Assembly (NCBI GenBank): GCA_014584395.1
Contig: JACTMY010000005.1
Coordinates: 57,294-121,293, forward strand
Length of the DNA: 64,000 nucleotides
DNA from: Planctomycetota bacterium
GTDB lineage: Bacteria; Planctomycetota; Planctomycetia; Gemmatales; HRBIN36
Direction: 5' to 3'
The position numbers and the translations under genes are program-made. Below are positions 1 to 8,671 of this stretch, one piece after another; within the stretch, counting starts at the first letter, position 1, and each line of letters begins with the position of its first letter. Below the pieces are notes generated by a model. The model did no database searches. It was given only the letters and a program-made list of their open reading frames with translations, and was not told the origin of the DNA.

Positions 1-1185
1 GGTGCGGGAATAAATCACCAGCAGCGCCTGATTGTCGGGATCGCTGCTCGCCGCCGTGGGCTGGCGATTCAGCCACGCATCGGGCGAACCCGTTGGGTGC
101 ATCCAGATATACATGAGATCCGCCGGGGCTTGAATCACCTGGCCCGACGGATTGAAGACGATGTCCACGGTGCCCGCGATGAGGGGAGCCGTGTTGAGCG
201 CGGGGATGCCCTGCGAGATGCCGCGCATCCAGATCGTATTGTTCGTGTCCCGGTCGGCGGGGGCCGCGGGGCCGATCGCCGGGTTGGTCGCGCTGTTCAG
301 GTCCACGACGACCTCGTTCGGCAGCTTGATGACCGGCAGATTCGGGATCGGGCGCGGTCGGCGGATGATGCGATAGTTCGGCCAGCCGTTCATCGGCGGT
401 AAAATGTCGCGCGTGATCGGCGGCGTGACGGTTACGAAACTGGGGATCACACCGGCAGGCAAATTGACGCTGGTGATTTCATAAAGCTGACCTATGCCAT
501 TGATTTCCAACAGGTCGCCGACTTCCACCATCGGGGGCAATGACGTTGAAGGCAAACTGGGAGGCCCGACAAACGAGAAGGGCGAGTCGATATAGATCTG
601 CCCATAATCCGTACTTCCGCCAGGAGTTATAACATGCGGATCGACGCTCGTATCGATGCCAAAAAAGCGAAAAGGACCGTAAATGCGGTTGTTGGCAGCC
701 ACCTGGTAGGGGGTGACATTCACCATGCCAGTGTACGAGGGGGGCGAAGCCATCGGGAATGTGGTATTCGGGGTGTATTGCCAGGCTGCCATGGGGAATG
801 ACTTAGGGGTTGGTCCCGCGGGATTGGGTTGATGGACCGCCCAGACCCAGCCTTCGTTGAAGTCGCCAGGCTGTTCGATGAACTGCACCCGATCGTACCA
901 AAAAGCGGGGATGCCCGCGGCCGTCGTTTGCTGGCCGAAATTCATCGGGATCAGCCGCAAGCCGCAGGCTTTTTTCTCGGCCATGGCCCGGCCCCGCGCT
1001 TCGGCGAGCAGCCCTTGCAGCAGGGAGACGGCCCGGCTCACTTGATTGCGCTCTTGCATTCGCAGCGCCACCGGCACCAGCACGACGGCGACGATCACGA
1101 TGATCGCCAGGACGAGCATCAACTCCACGAGTGTGAAGCCGGCTCGAGAGGCCGGGGCAACGGCAGGTTTATTGGACTTGGTCAT
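1..1185 (-). CDS. Type II secretion/type IV pilin-like pseudopilin (partial, C-terminus off window)
   Basis: The reading frame is open from the ATG at 1185 to the window edge, giving at least 395 residues with no stop. The N-terminus has a short basic leader, then a class III prepilin signal: Gly16 before Phe17-Thr-Leu-Val-Glu21, with the conserved +5 glutamate, followed by a hydrophobic helix to about residue 40. This is the mark of a substrate of prepilin peptidase assembled into a pilus or pseudopilus. Beyond the helix the protein is much longer than typical pseudopilins (about 140-200 residues) and I recognise no further domain; it is rich in Pro, Asn and Thr as expected for an extracellular beta-rich part. 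It is the third pseudopilin downstream of the gspF/pilC-like gene and is probably in the same operon. Confidence 0.85.
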   Translation of the reverse strand, partial: MTKSNKPAVAPASRAGFTLVELMLVLAIIVIVAVVLVPVALRMQERNQVSRAVSLLQGLLAEARGRAMAEKKACGLRLIPMNFGQQTTAAGIPAFWYDRVQFIEQPGDFNEGWVWAVHQPNPAGPTPKSFPMAAWQYTPNTTFPMASPPSYTGMVNVTPYQVAANNRIYGPFRFFGIDTSVDPHVITPGGSTDYGQIYIDSPFSFVGPPSLPSTSLPPMVEVGDLLEINGIGQLYEITSVNLPAGVIPSFVTVTPPITRDILPPMNGWPNYRIIRRPRPIPNLPVIKLPNEVVVDLNSATNPAIGPAAPADRDTNNTIWMRGISQGIPALNTAPLIAGTVDIVFNPSGQVIQAPADLMYIWMHPTGSPDAWLNRQPTAASSDPDNQALLVIYSRT

Positions 1186-1230
1186 AGAACACCTGATCGG
1201 TTCGGCGCGGGCGGCTGTGCCCGCGCGGGG

Positions 1231-2301
1231 TTATTGTTGCCCGGCCACCGCTTGCTGCAAGCGATAGCTGTCGATGTTGTCTTCCCAGGTCGCGAAGTCG
1301 CGATCCCGTCCAGCGGAGATGATCACGAACGGCGCATAAATGCGAGGGCTGCCATTGGGCCTCGGAACCAGGCTTGACGGCATGAAATACATGAACGTTT
1401 GCGTGAAGACGCTATTGAGGCCATCGGCATTGGTGGTCAGGGCTTGCGGGGGCTGCCAATATGAGCCAGGCTGCGTGCGCCAACCCAGGGAGAGCAAGTT
1501 GTCGGGATCGTCCGGGTCGGTGCCCTGGCTGTTGGGAAAGGCCAACAGGGCGCGCTGGACCAGTTGCGGATGGTACTGGCCATAGGTTCCCGAGGGCAGT
1601 CCGGGCAGATCGAACCGGGGACCGAACAGGGCCATCAAAGCCGGGTGGAACCGCGTGTCCATGTTGCCATAGCGAACGAAGACCATCGGGCTGCCCCAGG
1701 AATCCACGGGGCGGGGGTTGAGGTCGGGGCTGTTTTGCTGGACCGCGATTTCCGTGGTCGTCAATTCATCGATGAAGGTGGCGAAGGTCAGTTCGTAGAT
1801 GGCGGTCAGGCACGCGGCGTTCTGCTCGGCGGCCGTCGTCGTCGTCGGGATGAGCGGCGTATTAATGGCGTTGGCGATGTTGCGCCGCTGGCGGAGCCGA
1901 TTCCGGATGGCGATGGCCAGGGGATGCCCCAGGCCGCCGGCGAAACCATACGTTTGGCTTTCGACGACGTTGGCTTCGGCCTCGGCATAGCTCATCGGGA
2001 AGGACCATTTGTAGATGAATTTGGTCTTGAGCGCCAGCGAGCGGCGGGTGTTGCCGTAGCCCAGGCCGATGAACTGGGCGTTGGCCTCCCAGGCCTTGGC
2101 TTCGCTATAGACTTGCTGATAGCGGCGCTGGAAGCGGTCTTGGATTTTCCGCTGGGTGATTTCGGTGTTGCGGGTTTGCACATAGCTGTAGGACCGGAGC
2201 GCGGCGCCGACGCCCAGGACCATCATCGTCATCAAAATGCCCAGCACGATCAACAATTCGATGATCGTGAAGCCGGAGCGCGATCGAGGGGAAATGAACA
2301 T
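1231..2301 (-). CDS. Large pseudopilin, GspG-like C-terminal motif
   Basis: A protein of 356 residues. I start it at the ATG at 2301, preceded by AGGTG, rather than at an upstream in-frame start, because this puts the prepilin signal at the N-terminus: Gly10 then Phe11-Thr-Ile-Ile-Glu15, followed by a hydrophobic helix. It would be cut and N-methylated by prepilin peptidase and inserted in a pseudopilus. The C-terminus contains FVIISAGRDRDF followed by DNIDS, which resembles the Gly-Ala-Asp and Asp-Ile-x-Asn calcium-loop end of major pseudopilins of the GspG family; the assignment to GspG is my inference. The middle part is long and unrecognised. It sits 45 bp upstream of the next pseudopilin. 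Confidence 0.85.
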   Translation of the reverse strand: MFISPRSRSGFTIIELLIVLGILMTMMVLGVGAALRSYSYVQTRNTEITQRKIQDRFQRRYQQVYSEAKAWEANAQFIGLGYGNTRRSLALKTKFIYKWSFPMSYAEAEANVVESQTYGFAGGLGHPLAIAIRNRLRQRRNIANAINTPLIPTTTTAAEQNAACLTAIYELTFATFIDELTTTEIAVQQNSPDLNPRPVDSWGSPMVFVRYGNMDTRFHPALMALFGPRFDLPGLPSGTYGQYHPQLVQRALLAFPNSQGTDPDDPDNLLSLGWRTQPGSYWQPPQALTTNADGLNSVFTQTFMYFMPSSLVPRPNGSPRIYAPFVIISAGRDRDFATWEDNIDSYRLQQAVAGQQ

Positions 2302-2493
2302 GGAGCACCTAAGAGATAAAGTCCCCGATTTCCTTGTGACGCTGAGGACGTCGGGCAGCACCCTTCGTCCCATGGCGGTCGTTCGCTTGGCGGCCCGCGG
2401 CGTTCCTGCATAGGAGGCGGCGCGCGGGTCTCATTGGATCATGCCGCTTCCCCGCCAATTCGAAACGGCCAAGGAAGCGGCCAAGGGGCACCA

Positions 2494-3612
2494 TTAAGGC
2501 ACCAACTTGCCATCGGCGACGTTGGTGATGTTGTCATGATCGGCGCGGTTGACCAAGTATTGCTCCGGATTGCGCGGATCGAAGCGGCCGCCCGAACCGA
2601 GCGTGCGATCCCGACCGGCGGAGATAATCTGGAAGCGGTCGGGCTTGTAAAACTGGATGTTCGAGGTGCCCGGAGAGCCGCTCGCCGTGCCTGCTTGCCA
2701 GTAGGGCGTGAAATTGCCCGTGAGCAAGGGACAATCGTAGAGGTAAACAGCGTTCGCTCCCAGGGGAGCCAGCCAGGCGGGCACCGCCGCTGGGATGCCG
2801 TTGCCCGGATCAGGGTTGAAGGAGTTGCGATAGTTGTTTTGGCTGCCATGCACGGCTGAGAAGTAGACGAACGGCATCCCGAAGCGGTCGATGTAGCAGG
2901 GGAACCAACCGCGGCTGTTGAGCTGGCCCGATGGACCCGCAGGACCGACGGCGGGATCGGCGTTCCAGCGCGACATGCCGTTGAGGGCCGGGTTGAAGTA
3001 AGAGTACATGACGCGGTCGGCGCTGAAGCCTTCGTAAAACGGCCCCAGCCGCGAGCCGGTCGTATTGTCCGTGGGCCGTTGTTTATTGGTGTTGAATCCC
3101 AGGCCGTTGGAGCGATTGGCCAGGCCGTTGAGGGGGTCGGCGAAATTGATCGGGCCGTAGCGCATGCCGCCTAGCCAGAAGACGAGGGCTTCATGGCCTT
3201 CGAGCAGGAAGAATTCGTTGCTGACGCCGTTGCCATTCCAGTCGTGAATGACCGAGCCGTCCAGGACGATGCCCGGGAAAATGGCCTGGAGATACTCGAC
3301 GGATTCCGCCGCCAGTTGGGCCAGACCCTGGTTGCCGGAAGCAAGGTAGGGGCCGTAGCCCGAGCCAGGGGTGCCGTTGCCCTCGACGAGCAGGATGCGC
3401 GCCCTGGGATAGCGGCCGAAGGCGGATTTGAACTGTTCGCAGGCTTCGGTGAGTTTGGAGATTTCGACCGAGGTGCGCTGGTCCTCGACGCGCTGCCAGA
3501 TGCGGCTGACCACGACGAGGGTCAGCGAGGCCAGGATGATGATGATGGCGATCACCACGAGAAGCTCGATCAGGGTGAACGCGGGTCGTCGTGTTGCTCG
3601 AGAAGGAATCAT
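2494..3612 (-). CDS. Large pseudopilin with Ala at the -1 cleavage position
   Basis: A protein of 372 residues. The start at 3612 has a good GAGGAAA ribosome site and places the signal at residues 9-16: Pro10-Ala11 before Phe12-Thr-Leu-Ile-Glu16, then a hydrophobic helix to about residue 35. The usual glycine just before the cleavage site is replaced by alanine, as happens in a few pseudopilins. The C-terminus carries FQIISAGRDR and then a DNITN stretch, the same motif as in the neighbouring pseudopilin, suggesting a shared GspG-like metal-loop end. It follows the gspF/pilC-like gene by about 90 bp and is probably cotranscribed with it. I cannot tell major from minor pseudopilin by eye. Confidence 0.87.
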   Translation of the reverse strand: MIPSRATRRPAFTLIELLVVIAIIIILASLTLVVVSRIWQRVEDQRTSVEISKLTEACEQFKSAFGRYPRARILLVEGNGTPGSGYGPYLASGNQGLAQLAAESVEYLQAIFPGIVLDGSVIHDWNGNGVSNEFFLLEGHEALVFWLGGMRYGPINFADPLNGLANRSNGLGFNTNKQRPTDNTTGSRLGPFYEGFSADRVMYSYFNPALNGMSRWNADPAVGPAGPSGQLNSRGWFPCYIDRFGMPFVYFSAVHGSQNNYRNSFNPDPGNGIPAAVPAWLAPLGANAVYLYDCPLLTGNFTPYWQAGTASGSPGTSNIQFYKPDRFQIISAGRDRTLGSGGRFDPRNPEQYLVNRADHDNITNVADGKLVP

Positions 3613-3701
3613 AGTTTCCTCGATCCAACGGATGAATAAAAAGCTGCCAGGCAGGCCGGGGGAGTCGCGTGACGTCCGAACCCGGCCGGCCCTCGATGAA
3701 A

Positions 3702-4991
3702 CTAACGGCCGCCGCCGGGGCCGCCGGGGACGCCGCCGCCACCGCCGCCGCCAGAACTGAGTTTTTCCAGAATCGTGATCATGGGATAGAACAGGGCGAT
3801 AACGATGAAGCCCACGCACACGCCCAGGAACACGACCATGAGAGGTTCAAGCAAGCTGATCAAGCTTTCCACGAGGATGTCCACTTCTTCCTCGTAGACC
3901 TGGGCGATCTTGTAGAGCATTTTGTCCAATTCGCCGGTTTCCTCGCCGACGTCCACCATGTTGACGACCATGTCGTCCACCAGCCGGCTTTCCTTGAGGG
4001 GCACGGCGATGGTTTCGCCTTCGCGGATCGATTCATAGATGCGCTGGAACATGGCCTCGAAGACGGCGTTGTTCGCGGTTTCCCGGGTGATCGACAGCGC
4101 CTCGAGGATGGGGACACCGGACGCCACCAGGGTGCCCAGGGTGCGCGTTGTGCGCGCCACCACCGTTTTTTCGATGATGCCGCCGATGACGGGGACATGG
4201 AGCCAGATCCAGTCGAGAGCGTATCTCCCCTTGGCGAACATGCGGATGATTTTCATCAAGATCCACCAGCAGAAGACGACGATGGGCGCCACCCAGAAGT
4301 AATCCACCGCGAAGGAGGAGACATCGAGGAGGAGCTTGGTGATCTGCGGCAGTTGGATGCCGAAGTCGTCGAAGATCTTTTGGAACTTCGGTACGATGAA
4401 GATCAAGATGCCCGCCAGGATGACGAGGGCGACCAGGATGACCACGACGGGGTAAACCATGGCGCCGATGATTTTGCGCTTGAGCGATTGGGCCTTTTCC
4501 TTGAAATCGGCCAGGCGCTGGAGGATGACTTCCAGCGCGCCGCCCGCTTCGCCGGCGCGGAGCATGTTGATGTAGAGCCGATCGAAGGCCTTGGGATGTT
4601 TGGCGAAGGCTTCGCTCAGAGTCGAGCCGGACTCGACGTCGTCGACCACGTCGATGAGGGCGTTTTTCAAGGCGCTGGGCTTGAGTTGGCCTTCGAGGAT
4701 TTTAAGGCTCCGGAGCACGGGCAGCCCGGCGTCCTGCAGCGTGGAGAACTGCCGCGTGAAGGTGCACAAATGCTTGGTGCGGACGCCGCCGATGACGAAG
4801 GTCTTGCGTTTCTTGGCGCCGGCTTTCTTCTTGGCCTTGGCCTTCTTCTGCCCGGCCATCTCCTGGATGCGGGTCACGAAGTAGCCCATTTGGCGGATTT
4901 TTTGCTGCGCCTCATCTTCCGAGGCGGCGTCGACGGTGTCCTTGACCTCTTCGCCCGTCGTGCTCATGGCTTCGTACTTGTACGTCGGCAT
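3702..4991 (-). CDS. gspF: Inner-membrane platform protein GspF/PilC family
   Basis: A protein of 429 residues, close to the family norm of about 400. It is the polytopic inner-membrane platform on which the assembly ATPase acts in type II secretion and type IV pili. The N-terminus has the family pattern (YKYEAMSTTGEEVKDTVDA), then two GspF repeats of about 120 residues, each ending in hydrophobic helices, with the conserved GEETGELDKML segment in the second repeat. A Lys/Ala-rich linker lies at about residues 45-65. The C-terminus is unusual, ending in a Ser/Gly/Pro-rich tail that includes seven consecutive glycines. The start at 4991 has GGGAG six bases upstream. It lies between the gspE-like gene and the pseudopilins, the common order in these operons. 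Confidence 0.93.
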   Translation of the reverse strand: MPTYKYEAMSTTGEEVKDTVDAASEDEAQQKIRQMGYFVTRIQEMAGQKKAKAKKKAGAKKRKTFVIGGVRTKHLCTFTRQFSTLQDAGLPVLRSLKILEGQLKPSALKNALIDVVDDVESGSTLSEAFAKHPKAFDRLYINMLRAGEAGGALEVILQRLADFKEKAQSLKRKIIGAMVYPVVVILVALVILAGILIFIVPKFQKIFDDFGIQLPQITKLLLDVSSFAVDYFWVAPIVVFCWWILMKIIRMFAKGRYALDWIWLHVPVIGGIIEKTVVARTTRTLGTLVASGVPILEALSITRETANNAVFEAMFQRIYESIREGETIAVPLKESRLVDDMVVNMVDVGEETGELDKMLYKIAQVYEEEVDILVESLISLLEPLMVVFLGVCVGFIVIALFYPMITILEKLSSGGGGGGGVPGGPGGGR

Positions 4992-5101
4992 AAAAAACTC
5001 CCTGCTCAGGAAGCGTGACTGGAGCCGCCCTCATGAATCCGATCCGATGCGCCGCCGAGAGCCTGGAGCTGCGCCGCGGAATAAAAAGCCGGTTCTCTGG
5101 A

Positions 5102-7066
5102 CTAAACCTCGTCCTCCATCACCGTTTCGCGGACGACTTCCTCGATGGTGGTGACGCCGTTGTAAATCGCCCGCAAGCCCGCCTCGCGGAGCGTCGACAT
5201 GCCGTATTTGCGCGAGGTGTTGCGCAGTTCCTCGGTCGAAGCATTGGCGATGATCAAATCGCGGATTTCATCGTTCATCGGCATGAATTCGTAAATGCCG
5301 GTGCGGCCGCGGTGGCCCGTGTTGTTGCAGCGGTCGCAGCCTCGGCCGTAATAGAACTTCTTCCCCGCCACTTCCTGGGGGCGCAGGTTCAGCTCCATCA
5401 GCAGTTCGGGGCTTGGCTCGTATTCGCTGCGGCAATCGACGCAAATCTTCCGCACCAGCCGCTGCGCCATGACGCCCTCGAGCGTGGCCGTGATCAGATA
5501 AGGCTCCAGCCCCATGTCGCGCAGCCGGGTGATGCTGCTCGGCGCATCGTTCGTATGCAGGGTGCTGAAGACGATGTGCCCGGTGAGCGAGGCCTGGACG
5601 GCGATTTGCGCCGTTTCCAAGTCGCGGATTTCGCCGACGAGAATCTTGTCCGGATCGTGCCGCAGGATGGCCCGCAGGGCGTTGGCGAAGGTGACGCCGA
5701 TGTCCGCGTTGATGGGAATTTGCACGATGCCGTCGATGTCGTATTCGACCGGGTCTTCCGTGGTGATGATTTTTTCGCTGATGTCGTTCAACTCGTTAAG
5801 GGCGGAATAGAGCGTCGTGGTCTTGCCCGCGCCGGTCGGCCCCGTGATCAGGATGATGCCGTTGGGTTTCTTGATCAGATCGCGGAAACCAGCGAGCATC
5901 TCCGATTCCATGCCGATGCGGTCCAGATCTAATTGGACGACCGTGCGGTCCAGGACGCGGATGACGACGCTTTCGCCAAACATCGTCGGCAGCACGGAGA
6001 CGCGCATGTCCACCTGGTTGCCGCCGACGTTGAGCTCGATGCGGCCGTCTTGCGGCAGCCGCCGTTCGGCGATGTCGAGATTGGACATGACCTTGATGCG
6101 GCTGGCGATGGCCATGGACAGGTGGCGCGGCGGCGGCACGAGTTCGTAAAGCACGCCGTCGCAGCGGTAGCGCATTTTGTACTCTTCCTCGAACGGCTCG
6201 AAATGGATGTCGCTGGCGCGGTCCTTGATGGCCAGCAGCATGACCATGTTGAGCAGCTTGCGGACCGGGGCGGCGTCCTGCAATTCCTGAAGGCTTTCCA
6301 GGTCGATGCTGGTCTCGCGCTGCAGTTTGCCGAATTCGGGGTTGTCCTCCAATTCCTTGATGATGTCGATGATCGATTCTTGCTTGCCAGCGTAGGCCTT
6401 GGGCTGATACTCCTGCAACAGCTTCGGCGTGGACAGCACCGCCCGCACTTCCTTGACGCCGATGAAGTTGCGCAAGTCATCGAGCGCGGGCAGGTTCTGC
6501 GGTTCGGACATCACCACGGTGAGGATGTTGTCCTTGAGGCTCAAGGGGATGATTTTGTAGACCTGGGCCATGGTTTCGGGGACCAGCTTGACCGCTTCCT
6601 CCTGGAATTTGGACTCGGCGAGGTTGACGGTCTTCAGTCCGAATTGCTCAGCGAGGGCCTGGTACAACTGATCCTCGGTCACCAGGCCGCGGCTGACTGC
6701 CACCTGGCCGATCGGCAGGGCGGATTCGCGGGCTTCGTTGAGGACGTCGAACAGTTGATCTTCCTCGAGAAAACCGAGATCGACGAGCACTTGTCCCAGC
6801 TTGCGGCGGCCGCCGGAGTCCATGCCGCGCTCCACGGGTTTCTTGGCTGGCGCGGCGGGCTTCTTGGCGGCAGCCGGGGCGGGGGCCTTGGCAGGCGTCT
6901 TGCCTGGAGGCGCCGCGGCGGCGGGTTTGACCGTCCCTGGCGCAGCGGGCTTGGCCGCGGGCTTGGCCGCGCCGGGCTTCCCTGGCGCCGCGCTGGCCGG
7001 CGCCGCCGGCTTGTTGGTCGAGCCAGGGGTGGGTTTTGGATTGGGGTTCGGCGGTGAAGTGGCCAT
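5102..7066 (-). CDS. gspE: Assembly ATPase GspE/PilB family (copy 1) with Pro/Ala/Lys-rich N-terminal tail
   Basis: A hexameric secretion ATPase of 654 residues that powers pseudopilus or pilus extension at the cytoplasmic face of the inner membrane. Residues 1-80 are a low-complexity Pro/Ala/Lys/Gly tail not usual in the family. Residues about 90-250 match the N-terminal T2SSE (MshEN-like) region. The ATPase core has Walker A GPTGAGKTT (Lys415), Walker B ILVGEIRD (Glu479) and the paired CxxC zinc motif (CVDC and CDRC). The start at 7066 has GAGGAT five bases upstream. The gene follows pilT and precedes the GspF-like gene. A second GspE/PilB homologue is encoded two genes upstream, so the division of labour is unclear. 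Confidence 0.95.
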   Translation of the reverse strand: MATSPPNPNPKPTPGSTNKPAAPASAAPGKPGAAKPAAKPAAPGTVKPAAAAPPGKTPAKAPAPAAAKKPAAPAKKPVERGMDSGGRRKLGQVLVDLGFLEEDQLFDVLNEARESALPIGQVAVSRGLVTEDQLYQALAEQFGLKTVNLAESKFQEEAVKLVPETMAQVYKIIPLSLKDNILTVVMSEPQNLPALDDLRNFIGVKEVRAVLSTPKLLQEYQPKAYAGKQESIIDIIKELEDNPEFGKLQRETSIDLESLQELQDAAPVRKLLNMVMLLAIKDRASDIHFEPFEEEYKMRYRCDGVLYELVPPPRHLSMAIASRIKVMSNLDIAERRLPQDGRIELNVGGNQVDMRVSVLPTMFGESVVIRVLDRTVVQLDLDRIGMESEMLAGFRDLIKKPNGIILITGPTGAGKTTTLYSALNELNDISEKIITTEDPVEYDIDGIVQIPINADIGVTFANALRAILRHDPDKILVGEIRDLETAQIAVQASLTGHIVFSTLHTNDAPSSITRLRDMGLEPYLITATLEGVMAQRLVRKICVDCRSEYEPSPELLMELNLRPQEVAGKKFYYGRGCDRCNNTGHRGRTGIYEFMPMNDEIRDLIIANASTEELRNTSRKYGMSTLREAGLRAIYNGVTTIEEVVRETVMEDEV

Positions 7067-7138
7067 TTCGATCCTCGGTGCTGCTAGGCGATTCGTCCTG
7101 GGAAGAAGGTTAAAGTCGCGACAACATGAGACGTCGGG

Positions 7139-8347
7139 TTACCGGCCCGACCGGCGCACGGACGGCCGGCGGCGATCATCATCCTCGTCGTCCTCCGTCT
7201 CATCGTCGGTATCCTCGTCTTCGTCCTCGTATTCATCTTCCTCCTCTTCATCCCCGTATTCGTCTTCCTCCAACTGGCCGCGCTCCGCCAAGGCGATCTT
7301 CTGCGCCAATTCAGCGGGACGGGAGGCGCGCAAGAGGACTTCTTCCTTCTCGCAAAGCCCTTCCTTCCAGAGCTTGAACAAGCTTTCATCGAGCAGGAAC
7401 ATGCCGTGCTTGCGCCCGGTCTGGATGCTCGAATCGATGCGGTAGACCTTGTTTTCACGCACCAGGTTTTGGATGGCGGGCGTGACCACCATCATTTCAT
7501 AGGCCGCGATGACGCCTTCCGGCTTCTTGGGCAGCAGGGCCTGGGACAAGACGCCGATGAGGGCCGTCGAAAGCTGCGTCCGGATTTGATCCTGCTGCTC
7601 CTTGGGAAACACGTCGACGATGCGGTTAATCGTCGAGGCGGCGCCGGAGGTATGCAACGTGGCAAAGACCAAGTGGCCCGTCTCAGCGGCTTCCAGCGCG
7701 GCATGGATCGTTTCCAAGTCGCGCATTTCGCCGACGAGGATCACGTCGGGGTCCATACGCAGCGCCCGCCGCAAGGCTTCCTTGAAGCTCGGCACGTCCA
7801 CGCCGATTTCGCGCTGATTGACCGTGGAGCGCTTGTGCGTGTGGTAATACTCGATGGGATCTTCAATGGTGATGATGTGCCGGTCATAGTTATCATTGAT
7901 GAAATTGATCATGCTCGCCAAACTGGTCGTCTTGCCTGAGCCGGTTGGCCCCGTGACCAAAAGCAATCCGCGCGGCCGAGTGATGAGCCGGCGAATCGCA
8001 TCCGGCATGCGCAATTGCTCGAAAGTGAAAAATTGACTGGGGATGCGGCGGCAAACGATGCTGACGTTGCCTTTTTGCTTGAAAATGGCAACGCGGAAGC
8101 GGCATTTATCGGCGTATGCGAAGCCAAAATCCGCTCCACCCCGTTCTTGCAGCTCCTGTTGGCAGCGGTCGGGGGTGATGCTTTTCATGAGAGCCATCGT
8201 GTCGTCAGGTTCAAGAATCTTTGTCTCAAGCCGTCTTAATCGACCATGGACCCGAAGAACGGGAGGCTGGCCAACGGAAATGTGAAGATCGCTCGCCTTT
8301 AACGTGAAGACGGTTTCGAGCAATCTTTCCATCAGTACGTTGTTCAC
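7139..8347 (-). CDS. pilT: PilT-family retraction ATPase with long acidic C-terminal tail
   Basis: A protein of 402 residues. PilT ATPases disassemble type IV pili and drive retraction and twitching. The sequence shows the PilT-type N-terminus (KASDLHISVGQPP), Walker A GPTGSGKTT (Lys139), the Asp box, Walker B ILVGEMRD and the His-box region (GHLVFATLHTSGAASTINR). The catalytic core ends near residue 350; the last 45 or so residues are almost all Asp, Glu and Tyr, followed by a short Arg-rich end, a tail absent from standard PilT of about 345 residues. The start is a GTG at 8347 with AAGGAG five bases upstream. Its presence argues for a dynamic pilus rather than a pure secretion system. Confidence 0.94.
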   Translation of the reverse strand: MNNVLMERLLETVFTLKASDLHISVGQPPVLRVHGRLRRLETKILEPDDTMALMKSITPDRCQQELQERGGADFGFAYADKCRFRVAIFKQKGNVSIVCRRIPSQFFTFEQLRMPDAIRRLITRPRGLLLVTGPTGSGKTTSLASMINFINDNYDRHIITIEDPIEYYHTHKRSTVNQREIGVDVPSFKEALRRALRMDPDVILVGEMRDLETIHAALEAAETGHLVFATLHTSGAASTINRIVDVFPKEQQDQIRTQLSTALIGVLSQALLPKKPEGVIAAYEMMVVTPAIQNLVRENKVYRIDSSIQTGRKHGMFLLDESLFKLWKEGLCEKEEVLLRASRPAELAQKIALAERGQLEEDEYGDEEEEDEYEDEDEDTDDETEDDEDDDRRRPSVRRSGR

Positions 8348-8671
8348 GTGAACTCCTTAATGAGGCTTAAGCGCTCTTGACGCTTTCAGCCAACCACGTG
8401 TCCAGCCTGAAGTCCTGATGGCGCAGGCTTTGCGCCATTTGTCCCATTATCCATCAGGAGGACACCCTAACCCAACAACTACACCCATTGGTCCAGGTTC
8501 GACTCGCCATTTGCCCTTAAAAAACCATAACAAATGGAAAGCCCTAAAAATTCAAGGCTTTTGAACTTGGACATTTGGTTATCTGAACTTGTCAAGACCT
8601 CTAAGCCCTTGTAACTCGATCTAGAATACCCCTTAAAATCAGTTATTGCAACTCGGCACACGCTCCATCGA
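8348..8671. other. Intergenic region between gspE copy 2 and pilT
   Basis: This stretch of 324 bases separates two minus-strand genes of the pilus cluster. It contains nested inverted repeats at 8412-8463 (listed separately). The half next to the upstream gene is more AT-rich. A 68-codon open frame at 8479-8685 has no recognisable features and overlaps the end of the upstream gene; I do not call it. A separate promoter or attenuator for pilT could lie here, but I see no clear -35/-10 pair. Confidence 0.6.
8412..8463. repeat. Nested inverted repeats (hairpin) upstream of pilT
   Basis: An inner perfect 8-bp inverted repeat, ATGGCGCA / TGCGCCAT, spans 8418-8438 with a 5-base loop. An outer arm, GTCCTGATGG at 8412-8421, can pair with CCATCAGG at 8451-8458 followed by AGGAC. 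The two pairings share bases, so they are alternatives. No T-run follows on either strand, so a simple intrinsic terminator is not supported; an attenuator, processing site or protein site in the pilT leader is possible. Confidence 0.5.

Noticed and set aside
3669..5018. 449-codon plus-strand open frame
   Set aside because: It is antisense to the GspF-like gene; its product is His/Asp/Glu-heavy with no family features, as expected from a GC-rich reverse frame.
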